Origin: Pipra filicauda
Lineage: Eukaryota; Chordata; Aves; Passeriformes; Pipridae
Length of the DNA stretch: 64,000 nucleotides
Assembly: GCF_003945595.2 (NCBI RefSeq)
Contig: NW_024104107.1
Span: forward strand, 1,116,001 to 1,180,000
Direction: 5' to 3'
Notes under the pieces: model-generated
What the model saw: only the letters and a program-made list of their open reading frames with translations
What the model was told of the DNA's origin: nothing
Databases searched by the model: none
Shown here: positions 46,372-58,885 of the stretch, one piece after another
Layout of the letters: the number at the start of each line of letters is the position of its first letter
Position numbering within the stretch: position 1 is the stretch's first letter
Made by a program: the position numbers and the translations under genes

Positions 46372-49060
46372 GATTGTTAGTGATTTCTTAAAAGACTTTA
46401 TGAAAGGCTAGAGCATTTTCCTAACTAACTAAGCTCACTATTGGGAGCAGGTTGTGGGTGAATGAGGTTCTCCAGCAGCAGGAAAGAAGCAGCATCTTTC
46501 CCCCATCATGCAACAGGTTTGTTGTGAGGTGGTGGGGGTGACTGGAAAGATGAGGCACAAGTTTATCATATATGGGACATACAGAGCACCTGGACCTACT
46601 GCACATATGGAGACTTGCCCTAATGTTCACCCCAGGTCACAGGGCAAGAGGAAAGTCATGTCACACAGACATTACCTGGCACTTTTATCCATGTCTACAT
46701 CCAAAGCCAGGAGGATCACCTTATCTGCCAGGGAAGCACAACTGGGATGGGAGGCAGCATGTGTTTGGCAGAGCACAGCACCATTACACTAATGCATCTG
46801 CAAATGGGAGGCTGGAGAGGGGCTATTTGGATAATGGAGTGGCTGGGCTAATAAAATTAGCCTCCCATTCACAGCCTGAGTGGGGAGGAGGGGAGCTGTC
46901 CCTTTCAGTCTTTCCCGATAGTCCCCTGACATCTTATTCCCCCCTGACAGCCCAGGAAGGGGAGCAGGCAAGGGGAGAGCCTTGCAGCAGAGTGAAGATG
47001 TGCTTCTGCACCTGACACAGCGCTGGAGAATTTCTGGGAAGCCAAATTACTGGGCTGTGGTGCCTCCACCTCGTGAGGGCTCAGGCTCCGGGAGCCCTGA
47101 GCCACCGTCACGCTCCACAAACCACCCTTCCCTCAGAAGGGGCAAGGTTGGAAATGCATTTGTCACTTGAGCTCCAGACAGCAAACCACACTGATTTAAT
47201 TAACCCGGGGAGCCCTGCTGGCCTTGTCTGCAGAGCTCAGGACATCAGGACTTGGATGAGTGGAGGCAGGGTGAGGAGGGAGAGGGGAAGAGGGCAAAGA
47301 CACGTGGCTGTTGGGCAGTCAGAAGCCATCTCAAAGCACTTTCCTCCTCACAACCAAAAGCCCTTTACAATTACTCCTGATGTGATTTACATTTACTTTA
47401 AGGCATCTGCATAATGGAATATAATGCACAAGAAGTGCAGCCACCAGCTTCTGAGAGCTTTCGGGGGCTGACAATTCCTGCAGAGCATGAAATCTCCCTT
47501 TCCCTGCAGCTGGAAATGAGTCCAGTCTTTACAGGGCTTTTCATGGGCTAAAATGCCAAAAATCTGCCTACCAATCTAATCTGCCTGACCTGTCAGCTCT
47601 ATTCATGAAGTGCCCAGACTTGCCCTTTCTTTTCTGCCTTTCCAGTGGATTTATTGGGACCTTGGACTTCTTACCTAAACACCTCCCCCAGGCAGGAGGA
47701 TTTTCATCTCCAGCAGAGCAAAAGACAGGGGAATGTGGCTTTGCTGTCAGTCAGGGGCAGACCAGGGGCTGGTGGAAACTGGGCCACCTCTGCCCACACC
47801 TGGCAGGTTTGCTGTGAGAGAGGTCAGTCCCACTTGAAGAAAGTCACCTTGGCCAAGGGCCTGTGAAATTTTAATGCTTCCCACCAAATATTGACTCTCT
47901 GAGGGCATCTGAGTGAGCCTTTAGTGGAGCAGTCGATATTTGTCTGATGTTTCAGTGGATAATGTTGCTTTTCTTTGAATTTCCGTTGGACTCTCTCCCA
48001 AACTCGTTGCAGAGCATCAGAAGCAAGATAAAAACATGGGAGGAGAAGGGAGTGCTCCCTTTGGAGGGTTGTTATGTGTTGTCTACTCTTCCCTGCCTTA
48101 ATGAGACTCTCTGCTGGGTGCCCTCCTCTCAGCTCAGCATCAGGAGCCCTGTTCCTGGTGTAATCACTTCCAGCTCAGAGCAGCCCTTTTCCATTTAGCT
48201 TTCTGAGGAATTTGTACAGCCAAAATTTAGGTGCTGAGGCACCGCCGGTGCTGAACACAGCAGAAATATTGCAATAAATGCAAAGACATCAGCAGTTTTG
48301 TGTGACAAACACTCCTCTTCCCACTGGAGATCATTGCAGAATAATCTTGTCACTCCATCCCGAGCAGACTTGAGTGGGTCTAGTCTGTCCCACTAGGAAA
48401 AGAAGCTCCAGGTTAGATTTTAGGTAGGATTGTAGCCATATATATTATTAATAGAAGACACATGTATCCACTTCCTTGCTGTACTCGAGCTACTCAGTTA
48501 ATTCTGCAGCAAGGGCTCTGTTCTGTCCCTGTGGAATGGTCATTCTGCCATCTTGGGCAATTTAGCATCTGTCCTGTACAAATCTGAGATGCAGAAGAAT
48601 TCCAGTGGGGGAAAAGCAAATATATTGCCTTCCAGGTAACAAAATCACTGCTGCAGGTTTCATTTTTGCCAATTTACCATCCATTTGGGACTCAATGTAA
48701 GTTGGCTGTGCCTCCTAAGAAAGAATAATGCTGTAAACAATGTAGCACTAATATACCGAGCAATTAAAGAACTTGTTTCTGATTGAAGTTGAAATCCATT
48801 ATACTTCCATTTGCAAGGCAAGCTGGGCAGATTTTGAAATAAGTGAAAAAAAAGAGCCAATTTATATTTCTGTTTGTTCTTGTAGCAGTGAGTAAATAAG
48901 TCCAGGTGCACAAGAGGAGTTGGAAGACTTAAATTTCAAAGGCAGCTTGGATGTCTGATAACTGTGGGAGTCTGGACTTAAAATAAATGCAAAGGAACTG
49001 TTTTCAGGAGCAAAAGGTACAGGATTTCTGGGTACATCTTGGTTGCTGTTTTAAATTTTT
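46372..49060. other. Unique intronic stretch
   Basis: Scattered AT-rich words (GATTTAATTAACCCGGGG near 47193). No repeat or splice-flanked frame recognised. Confidence 0.45.
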
Positions 49061-49229
49061 TCACAGAATCACAGAATGGTTTGGGCTGGAAGGGATCTCA
49101 AAGATCATCTCATTCCACCCCACTGTTGTGGGTGATTCAGGGACAACTTCCACTAGCCCAGGTTGCTCCAAGCCCCGTCCAACCTGGCCTTGAACACTTC
49201 CAGGGATGTGGCAGCCACAGCTTCACTCT
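49061..49229 (-). mobile_element. CR1 LINE fragment, 3' end
   Basis: TCACAGAATCACAGAATGGT, TGGGCTGGAAGGGATCTCAA, CTAGCCCAGGTTGCTCC and GGCAGCCACAGCTTC. Confidence 0.96.
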
Positions 49230-49475
49230 CCAGTGCTGATCTTGTCCTACTGGCTGATGCCTGAAAGACATCCATACCTGTGATTGAGATTTTTGGGGTG
49301 GCCACCTCAGCAGTGCCCAGTCACCCCCCCAGCAGGGCAGATCTGGGAGAAGGTCTGTTCAATATTTATCTGGCCAAGAAAGAGAGTGAGTGATGCTTGT
49401 GCGAGCAGTGTCATATTTAAAAGGTGTCTCCACTTAACTGGAGGTCACAGTGAATACTCTCCTTGAGTGGTGGCA
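49230..49475. other. Unique intronic stretch
   Basis: Nothing recognised. Confidence 0.4.
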
Positions 49476-49815
49476 TCATTTCATAAAAAAGCTTTTCCAT
49501 TAATTAAAGTTAACCCTGCATCGTGCACAGGGTTTGGTACAGAAGATTATTTTTTTCTGATCAATACATATTACCATATTTCCTAGAAAGAAGCTTTCAC
49601 CCCCTCAATTAGCAGAGAAGAAATAATTGTGTGCATCTGAAAGCATTTTGTGCCTCTAATACCCATTAAGTCGATCAGAGTTGCAATTTGCCTTTTCTTA
49701 TGGACTTTTGTCTGTATCAGTTACCCAGAGGAGCACAAAGCATTGTTTGCTCTCATTCAAATGACACTTCAAGAAATGCCAGGGGAAAATGGTGATTTTG
49801 TACTGCCTTATTTTA
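49476..49815. promoter_or_regulatory. Candidate conserved non-coding block
   Basis: CCATTAATTAAAGTTAACCC, CTCAATTAGCAGAG, GAAATAATTGTGTGC and CCCATTAAGTCGATC lie in AT-rich unique sequence, ending at the GA repeat. Confidence 0.28.
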
Positions 49816-49831
49816 CTTTTTTTTTAAGGTT

Positions 49832-49853
49832 GAGAGAGAGAGAGAGAGAGAGG
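49832..49853. repeat. (GA)11 microsatellite
   Basis: Uninterrupted GA dinucleotides. Confidence 0.9.
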
Positions 49854-52719
49854 ATAAACTAATGAAAATGCCCCAGCCCATGAATCAGGAGTTCTGGCAC
49901 TGAGATTTCTCCATGGCCTCTGTGTGATCCTGCCTGAGTCACTAAAGGCCACTTTCAGCTCCTTGCAGCAGGCTCTGGTATTTATTTTTATGCAGCACTC
50001 AGGGCCACTGATTTTGATGAGGTTTCCAGGCAGGAACATGGTTATTAATTTATCCTCAAAAATTAATGGAATTGGGCAGGAGGGGAGAACTGCTTTATCT
50101 CCGAAACCTTCCCTGGCTTCCAACTTTCAGCACTCTGGGAGGCCTTGAGGCATCGTGTGTGCTCCCCATCCCGGGGCAGAGCCCTGCAGGTGGACTCACA
50201 CCCCAGCAGAACATCCTTCTTCCCTCCTGCTGGGCTGGAATTAATATTCTTATTTTAGTCCCTTTGTAGGGAAAACCTAAAAATTAATTGCCTGTGCACA
50301 CGAGAGGTGAACAACCAGATGCCCAGGAAAGCACAACAGAGTTATTGAGTGATTCTGCTTTAATTAAGTGCATCAGAGAGCTGGGAATGGTGGGGCCCCG
50401 TGTCTGATGCCAGGAACATCATTGAGAGGATGTGAAGGGATGACTGCTGCCAAGGGATGATGGAAGGTACTCAAGGAATATAGAAAGCTATTTTAATTCT
50501 GGCTTGCTTTGAGAAAGCTGGAGCAATAGCCAATAACCATAAAACTACTGGGGCAAAGCTGCAAACACACCAAGGGCATCCCTCAAGCACTTATCTCTGA
50601 ACTCTCTGAAAAAGGAGACCTTTTATCAGTGAGAGGGGAGCACAACAGACCAGCAGCTGTGAATTCCCTGCCAGAAGGGCTGCAGGCAGCATTTTCAACC
50701 TTCTGCCTAAAGCTGGCATCACCCAAACCACCCCAGAGGGAGAAAGTTGGGGACATCCACCCTTCTGTCTCCCTGCTGAGCCGCTCAGGTTCTAAGACAA
50801 ATTGGGCAACACAGTTCCCCCTGCGTGCCTTGGCTCCCACGATGTGAAAAGACATTTAAGATCATCAACTAACCTCTAAAATTAGTAAATTGTGTTAAAA
50901 AAAAAATCCCCTAATTCATGGGCTGCAGTAGTGGCTATTGAAGACTATGTCACAAAGGACAAATTCACTGCGAAATTCCCATGGACCACCCAATTTCCAA
51001 GGTCACCTTTGGTTCTCACCTTACCTCCTGTGAAGAAAGGCCCGTGGAGTTCAGACCCCAGAGCTCTTGATGTAAAGACCACCTTAAATGGGAGACCCAA
51101 GATCTTCTTGCTTGTCCTTCCCACAGCTGGCTGGACAGTGGCTGAGTGCAGTGCAGCCACCACTGCTGGTACTGACAGAGGAGATGGACACTGTGGCTTC
51201 CTGGAAGTGCATCCATCCTTCTGGAATGAGGGGCTTGTCTGCTAATGACCTTGGGTAGAGCAGACTCATTTAGGCACCAGTGGTGATATTCATCTTAACT
51301 TACTGTACTGTGTTTTTCTGCATCCAGGTAAAGCATCCAGACACCTGCTCTTGTTGGGAGAGAGAAATTGGCCCTTTCAGGGTAAAACACACTTGAATTC
51401 CTTCAGGTTCAACCTTAGGATGACATGAGCTACCCTCAGCAGTAGCTTACAAAGGGAGTCCAAGCAGCTCGTTTTAGGGAGGTATTTGCAATGTCTGTGA
51501 ACAATTATTCTTGCTTTAGGTCTCCTTTTTACCACAGCTAAGGGATCTTGCCTTGTTTCTACTGCCCATGCTCTTTTTTCTCAGGATGTGCCTGTGATCC
51601 TTGCAGAGATGATGGGAACTCTGGCTGCTCTGCCACCAAGGAGCATCCTCAGATAGTTCCCATCCCCTGTGAGAGGGGCAGCAGATCCCACTCCCCTTCA
51701 TTTCTCTCTGCCCTCAGCTCTCTTGTCTGGGTCGTTGCTCTGTTCTCTGTGGGTGAACAGTGATGATTTTAGGGTCTCCTATCCCAAGAATGACCAGAAA
51801 TGGGTAATAAGAAGTCCCATAATTATATCACTTCTTCAGCTTTAAGTTTTCAGGCTTTGACTGGACATTTTAACAAACTGATGTTGTACTTTGCTTACAG
51901 CCATCAGGATTTTCTTGTCACATTATTCTGTTCTGGCTACACCCAGAGCTCCCAACCACTCTGTAAAGGGACACTTCCAGGGACAGAGATCCAGACTATG
52001 AGGTGACCCACCTGGAATTAGTAGCATGACTCAGATATCAGGGAATGTGTCAGGATAACTGCTGCTAATCTTCCAGTAATTAAAGCTGGCCTACGGTGTT
52101 TTAGCCCTCTTTTCCAAGCCTCTGAAAAACCAAACCACATCACTGCTGCAGAAAAAGTGTCTGGGGATCCCAGAGGCAAAAGTGCTGACAAAGAACTCCA
52201 GAGAAATTAAAAAAAATCAGTGATCCATAGCAAAGTCCTTCAAGGACATCTGTGGGGTTATTTCATAGAGTGGATCAAGCACACAGTGAATTTGTGGAAA
52301 TGGCTCCCTGGATAAGTCGAGGTGTGGAAGCTCCTTGGCTTGGTTCTTATGGAGAGATTGCAGAAGAGATCAGGACACTGCTCCAAAAGTTCATCTCCTG
52401 GGCTGTTTACATTCTCCTCCAACCTTCTGGGCAGTGTGACTGCACATGATTCAGCAGCTGGGACAGGTTTGTGCTCCCCATCATAGATACACCTGTGTTG
52501 TCACAGCAGAAAATGCAGGTGTAATACATCCAAAAAACCAGTGACTGTTTTTGTGCTGAATTTCAGGACAGCCATAAAAAAAAAAAAAAGGTCTGATAAT
52601 AAGAAAGAGTTTCCAAGGAGCTGCCTGTGCTACAAGAGAACCTCCACCGATCCTTAGATGTTGGAGGACGTTCTGTTAAACCCTGGAGTTCTACTTCAAT
52701 CTATAAAGTTGTTCTTTGA
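49854..52719. other. Unique intronic stretch
   Basis: It includes an A14 run at 52576-52589 and AT cores at 50280-50370 (AAAATTAATTGCC, GCTTTAATTAAGTGC). No exon recognised. Confidence 0.45.
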
Positions 52720-52856
52720 ATCACAGAATCATTAAAGCTGGAAAAGATCATCTAAGATCATCAAGTCCAACTGTTCCCCCAGCAGTGCAAAGTCCACCAC
52801 TAAACCACGTCCCTAAGTGCCACATCCACCTATTTTTTGAACACTTCCAGGCAGGA
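52720..52856 (-). mobile_element. CR1 LINE tail, older subfamily
   Basis: ATCACAGAATCATTAAAGCT, TCATCAAGTCCAACTG, CACTAAACCACGTCCC and TTTTTTGAACACTTCCAGG. Confidence 0.93.
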
Positions 52857-53943
52857 AGTAAACTTAGCACAAAGCCCCAGATCAGGAGCTAAGGATTTAG
52901 AAACAGTGGAGGATGGACTTCAAGTCTGAACAATACTGAAGGAAAAGAAAATGCAGATTATCTCCATGTACCATCATAACTGAAACCACAAAGGTGCTGT
53001 CAAGTCTTGATAGAAGGAAAATGGAAAGGCTGGGCATGGAATAACAAAGAGCTGCAAAAGAGCAGTAAAAACTGAAAAATACCTTCAAAATGGTGGAGAT
53101 TTGGGCACATCCAGGGGGGTGTTGCTACCAATCAGTGGGGGACCACTGGGAGCCTTTGGGATTGTGGCCAGACAGGGAAACTGCAGTAAAAAATTAAGAG
53201 CATCTCGGGGTCTTCAGTGAAGCTGAGCACAGAGGGACCTTGCAGGACAGCCCTTATCACAACACATCTGCATTTGCTGTCACACTCCAGGGCAAAGCCC
53301 AAATCTAGCACAGGATCTCAGTGCCTGAGGGTACAGAGATGATCATCTGGCAAAGATCACCCCCAGCCCAGTTAAGCAGAAAGTGAACAGCCATCTATAA
53401 TATCTAAAGCAAACTGTACCTCTGTCTTTTTATGTGCCCACAAAGATACTGGAATTCTGCACTGCTCCTTTAATTTTTGTGGCATTCTGCTTGGTTCTGT
53501 GGTGTGCATAAACTTGCAGTCTGTTCATAACAACATAAGATCTCAGCGTGGTCTGCTTTATGTCTGCATGTATATACAGACACACAATGTTTTTCCCAGC
53601 ATGCAGAATGAATAAATTCTGGAGCAATTTTTCATTGTTGCCTTTATGAGCTTCAAGAAAAAAAAAACAACAAAAACAAAACAAAACACCAACCTCAAAA
53701 ACTAATCAATAATTTATTCCAATGAAATTGCTGTTTACTCTGGTGAATGGTAGACTTCAGCTAACCAAGCCTGCACTTGGGATCCTGGATATCATTGTTT
53801 CTTATTATATCTATATTTTTTCCAAGGAATCCATGAAGCCCCTGTGTGTATATGCACAAGTGTGAGAGCATGTGCATGTGAAGGCAAGAAATAGGATTAA
53901 AGAGAGATTTCTTTCTATCTGTACATGCTTTGTGAGCTATAGA
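52857..53943. other. Unique intronic stretch with A/C-rich tract
   Basis: An (ACAAA)-like run occupies 53657-53690. Nothing else recognised. Confidence 0.45.
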
Positions 53944-53986
53944 TTGGTTCAGGTTGGAAAGGACCTTAAAGATCATCTAGTTGAAT
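53944..53986 (-). mobile_element. CR1 LINE remnant of about 43 bp
   Basis: TTGGTTCAGGTTGGAAAGGA and CCTTAAAGATCATCTAGTTG, the end of a CR1 with neither the ATAGAATC tail nor the body. Confidence 0.85.
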
Positions 53987-54501
53987 GTGTTTAAAAAAGA
54001 GATCCAACCCTCTTTTTTGTATGTGTGTTCTCCCTTTATAATCCAACATAAATAATGGAACCATGACACCTCTCTTCAGAAAAAGGCTGGTCACTGGTGG
54101 TCAGTAGAGTTCCTGGGGAGCTTTTCTTTTCATCCTAAAAAGGCATTTTAAATGAACTGTGTCCTCTTTGTTAGGTACATATGTGTAAACATGTGTGGGT
54201 TTTGTGTAGTTGACCATAATAATAATATGGGATTGTGTTTTTATATAATTAGCACATTACAGTTTTGTTTATTGTGCACATGCATGTGAGTATACGGGAT
54301 GGGAGTGCTGTATGTTAATATATGTCTAACCACAAGGCACTAGGAAAAAAAAGCAACAAAAATCAGAAGGGAAGGAAAGTAAAAAAGAACTAATCTGTGT
54401 GTCTTTCCTGAGGATCTGCCTTAGAAGAACAAAAAAGTGACTTTCAGGGTTACCTTCCTGGCTTGTTGGAACTGTTGAGGAGCAAAGGTTACCTGTAACA
54501 G
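53987..54501. other. AT- and TG-rich unique stretch
   Basis: Words such as CATAATAATAATATGGG and TATATAATTAGCACATTAC occur at 54210-54260. No repeat unit. Confidence 0.4.
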
Positions 54502-54618
54502 AGTCATAGAACGGCTTGGGTTGGAAGGGACCTTAAAAATCCTCTCATTCCAATCCCCTGCCATGGGCAGGGACACCTTCCACTATCCCAGGTTGCTCCA
54601 AGCTCCATCCCACCTGCA
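54502..54618 (-). mobile_element. CR1 LINE fragment, 3' end
   Basis: AGTCATAGAACGGCTTGGGT, CCCCTGCCATGGGCAGGG and CTATCCCAGGTTGCTCC. Confidence 0.95.
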
Positions 54619-57060
54619 TTAAAAACCAGGATGCTGACCTGGACTTTAAGAAACAAGGCTTTGCTACAAACCTCCAAGGTAAATAATTTCTGTTTTCTGA
54701 CCTTGTTATTCTGATCTTGTTATTCTGATCTCTAAGAGATCAATGAATTTCGTTTCCAATGCCTTGGAGTTCCTTTCTCTCTGAGTTTTCTGCCACTCTT
54801 GTCCATTTAGATGTGGACCATGATGTCTTTTACTACATGTCTGCAGCAGGGCTGTGGTGAGTTGATCTTGGTTGGACTCCAGGAGCCCACCAAGCTGGTC
54901 TGTCACTTCCCTTCTCAGCAGAACAGGGGGAGAAAATAAGATGGAAATAAACTTGTGAGTCAACCTAAAGGCATTTTAATACAGCAAAAGCCAGGATTGT
55001 GTGCAGAAGTGAAGGAAAACAAAATATTCATTCTCTGCTTTCCATCAGCAGGAGGAAGTATGTGTGGCACTTCCTCCATAAGACAAACACTGGACTAACA
55101 AATACTGCCCCTCTTTCTCCTTTTTCTTAGCTTTTATTGCTGAGCAGACACCCTGTGGTCTGGAATATGCCTTTGGTCAGTTTGGGACAGCTGTCCTGGC
55201 TGTGTCCCCTCCCAGGACCTTGCCCCAGCCTTCTGGTGAGGGGGGAATGCTGGAGAGACAGAGCTGGTGCTGTGGCACCAACACCTTTCCATCTGCCAAC
55301 ACAGCACCGTGAGGGCTATGGGGAAAATCAACTCCACCCCAGCCAGGCCCAATACAAGGGCACAAAGCAGTGGGATTCTTCTCTCAGCAGGGGATTCTTG
55401 CCATATAAATAAAACAGCAGAGATAAACGATTCCTTTGCCACTGGGCTCATTTAACGTCTGATGCTTAAAATGAAACAGCCCACAAATTCACTCATGTAA
55501 AAGAGCGAGCTGGGAAAAGCAATGCCTGAGCTCTTCCCTTGCTAATTCCAGGTTTGCAGTGGTAAAGGGGAAAGGAGCCTGGGGTGTGACATCCCTGCAA
55601 GGTCAGGTCTTAGGGAGATGAGACTCCAGCTACGGGGGAACAAAAAAGAGGGGAGCAGGGCTCCGGGTTGCTGTCCCTCCAGATTGTTGCTTCCCGTTGC
55701 TCAGGCACGTTCTGTGGGATTACCATTGCCAAGGGAGCCTGGATCTGTATTTCCCTTAATGTGCCAGGGCTGCTTGTCCTGACCTCTCTCATGCTGCCTA
55801 TTACCTCAGCTCTGCTTCCCCTCCTTTCTGATCGAATTACTAAAGCACACAGTGGAGTCTCTTGGCTCAAGAAAATTTAATGACAGTGACAACAGAGGAG
55901 GATAATAAAGATAAATCAGCTGCTCCCAGGAAGGAAAGATGAAGTAAGAACAGAGTGAGTTAGAAGGATACACCATGAAGTGACCCCGGCAAGTGCACGT
56001 TCCTCATCATCCCTTTCATCTCCATGGCCACGTTTTTTCTGCTTTTTGGGGAATTTGACAGGAAAGAGCAGAGAGCAGAGGGGACCAAGGCACTGGAGAT
56101 TTCTGCCTTAGGCACACTTTTTGCTGGGGAATTCAGGGCACATCACCACCTCTTCACCATCTCCTCCCCGAGGCTGTAGGGTGAGAACAGACCGGGAGAA
56201 GTCTTTCATCAGGCGCACTAATGAAGGTCCCAGCTCTGGGGTTTTCACCTCATCTTTAGCCCTGTGTACTCATGTGATCCACACAGTAAAGGGAAATGGT
56301 GCTTGTAAAGGAGCACCTTCTTTCTCAATGCCTGTGAATCCCTGGGCACACCAAATCGTGCTAATCCAACCTTTTTTTTTGATAAGCTTTTTGCATGGAA
56401 GCCAATGGAAGCAGGCTCTTCTCTTTGTTTGGCAAGGAAATCATGCCTGGCAGAGCTCTGGGAGAGGTTGGGGCTCTTGTCTAACCTTGCCCACCAGCCA
56501 AGGTTGGATGAGGGATCTAGGGCTGCAATGAGCAACATTTCGAGTGTGATGGGCACAGAGGGCATCCCATCTCCTAAGAACAGTGGGAGAAAAGAGTCCC
56601 AAACTAGATCTGATCTTCACACCTCACCCAGACTTCCTCAAATGAATACTAGCTCGTGGGACTGCAGAAACTGTCCCCACTTCCTTCTCCTCCCTGCTAA
56701 ACACAAGCAGGTTCAGAGCCTGGAGTGTCTGTGACTATTGAAATTTTTTTTCTGACATCCACCATGTTTCCAGTTGCAGAGCATTTCCTTTCTAATGATA
56801 ATTCTTGGAAAAAAAAAAAAAAAACACCCGTCCTTTAATTGCACTCTTATTCCTCGCCTCTCCCCTCTCACCAGGTTGTTAAATGTTTGCTGCATTGATC
56901 TAAACAGCTGAGCACGACACAGTGAGCTGTAGTTGAGCCCTCCTGCAAGCTCAATAAACTTAATGGACATCTTCAAGAACTTTAACTGGGAAGATTTAGT
57001 TCCCGGAGAAGAAGGAAACAAACACCCAGAGCAGCTTTGTCTGCCTGTTGTCCCTCATTT
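54619..57060. other. Unique intronic stretch
   Basis: A 14-bp tandem duplication (CTTGTTATTCTGAT x2) lies at 54702-54729 and an A16 run at 56809-56824. No exon recognised. Confidence 0.45.
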
Positions 57061-57574
57061 TGCCAGAAACAGCTGTTCGTGCTGGGATTAGCTCAGAGGT
57101 TTGTACCGAGCAGAGGCTGACTCACAAGAACAAAAACAGGAGATCATTACATCTCAGTGCAGGCTCCAACTGCTTCAGGCTGCACGGGGAGAGAGAAAAT
57201 TAACTGGAGTGGGAGCTCGATGTGCAGAAACGCTGCAACAACTTCTGCGCGTGACGGGCGAGCGGGAGAAGGGGGAACCTCCACCCTGCAGGGTGAGCGA
57301 CCGTGGGGCTCCAACCTGAGGGGTGGAGAAGCTGGCTGTCACACTCCCTTAATGGAACCCATTTGTTCAGGATTTACGTGAGACAAACGCTCAGAACGGG
57401 AGGGACGAAATCAGTTAATTTGCTGAGACGCCGCTTATGGAGAAATTCCACATCCATCCAGACATCGAATGTGGGGAACAATCTCCCCTTTTTATGGAGG
57501 CAGAGTCTTCACCTTCACATGAATTTCCCTTTGAAGGATAATCTCTGAGCTGTTTTAGAGGCATTGGCTTCCAC
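57061..57574. other. CpG-rich pocket, possible cryptic exon or regulatory island
   Basis: CpGs concentrate at 57205-57305 (CTGCGCGTGACGGGCGAGCG). A + frame is open from 57101 to 57319, beginning at a TTG, and is followed by a donor-like CAGGGTGAGC at 57287-57296. No known domain; low certainty. Confidence 0.2.
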
Positions 57575-57667
57575 ACCTCAGTGGAAGCTGCCCCTGCCCA
57601 TGGAAATGGGGTGGAATGAGATGATCCTGAAGGTCCTTTCCCACCCAAACCATTTCATGATTCTCTG
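57575..57667 (+). mobile_element. CR1 LINE tail, diverged
   Basis: CAGTGGAAGCTGCCCCTGCC, GTGGAATGAGATGATCC and CCATTTCATGATTCTCTG. Confidence 0.9.
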
Positions 57668-58685
57668 AAAATGGGTGGTCTGGGTTAGTAAGTCATGTTG
57701 GATTAATTATAAAGGGCTGGTGAAGAAAATGGGCAGAAACACAAGGGCTCTTCATCCTCAGCTTATTATTGCCATAAATAAGGAACCAGCATCTTCTGCC
57801 CAACAGGACGATTTAATATGATGTGGAATATCAGAGGCAAGACAGCAGCTACTGCTTTAGTAACAACTTATGTTCTTTTAATAACTTATTTTCTAACAGT
57901 GAGGGAAGCTCTGGAGGGGATGAGAGGAAAGCAGGAGGTTAAAAGGTTGCTTGGACAGTCTTTCACATTAAATCTGTGCTTTCATCTCAGGGGCTCCTCT
58001 CTACACATCCTTGTCAGAGGACGGCTTGTGGTTGGAAACAGCTCTGCAGACTGTTCTTATAAGTCCTGAGTAGCCCACAGGGCTTCACCAGGCAGACTCT
58101 CACCCCCAGTTTAATGCTGATGTGAACTCAGGGTCACCTTTCTCTGTGTTTCTGTCTTTCAGGGCAGGACTTCCTCCCCCTTCAGCCCTGTAACATAATA
58201 AACAATGACCCGAAATGCTCAGTAAACCCATTCCTCCATGGGTAAGTCATCATTGCCTGAAACAGAGCAGTCTGCACTTCCATCATCAACTGATGGCTGC
58301 TGCTCAGTCCTGTATATTTTACTTTATATATATTTTTTTGCACTGCCCATCATATAACTCAGTATTGTCATGGCCTAATGGCTAAACCACAGAGCAGCAA
58401 CATCCATGGGGAATCCCCACTGACAGCAAGACCTAGACCTGCTGTATCAGGGTTATCTCGCACCTTGGGTGACTATAATTAATCCTCCTGAAGTCCAGGA
58501 TATCCTTCCATATTGGCCAAAGACCTGGAGTTGTGTTTTCATGCTCAGCCTCACCAGTTCTGCCTTGCAGGAACCATCTCTCTTTCAGTGGGGAAGCAGA
58601 TGCAAGTTCATGTTTCTCCTTTGTTAAGTCACAAAGTGTTGTTTTGGGCACCTCCCAGTGCTAATTCATTGTCATCTTGCAGAGT
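57668..58685. other. Unique intronic stretch
   Basis: Nothing recognised apart from AT-rich patches. Confidence 0.45.
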
Positions 58686-58885
58686 GAGGACAATGTAAGG
58701 CTCTGCCATGTGCTGTATTGATCCCCTGACTTGATTAGTCGGCGTATCGAATCCCCCTGCTTTTCTAATCTAATTAATGCAAGGTAAATACTCCGTGTTG
58801 GGGCCTGGAGTCACGTTCTAAGAGTAATCAGGAAGTGGGACTGATTAAAGCCAGAAGGCTTTGAGGATAATTTATGGACTACTTG
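58686..58885. promoter_or_regulatory. Candidate conserved non-coding block
   Basis: CTTGATTAGTCGGCGTATCG, TCTAATCTAATTAATGC, AGAGTAATCAGG and CTGATTAAAGCC lie in 200 bp of unique sequence. Confidence 0.3.
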
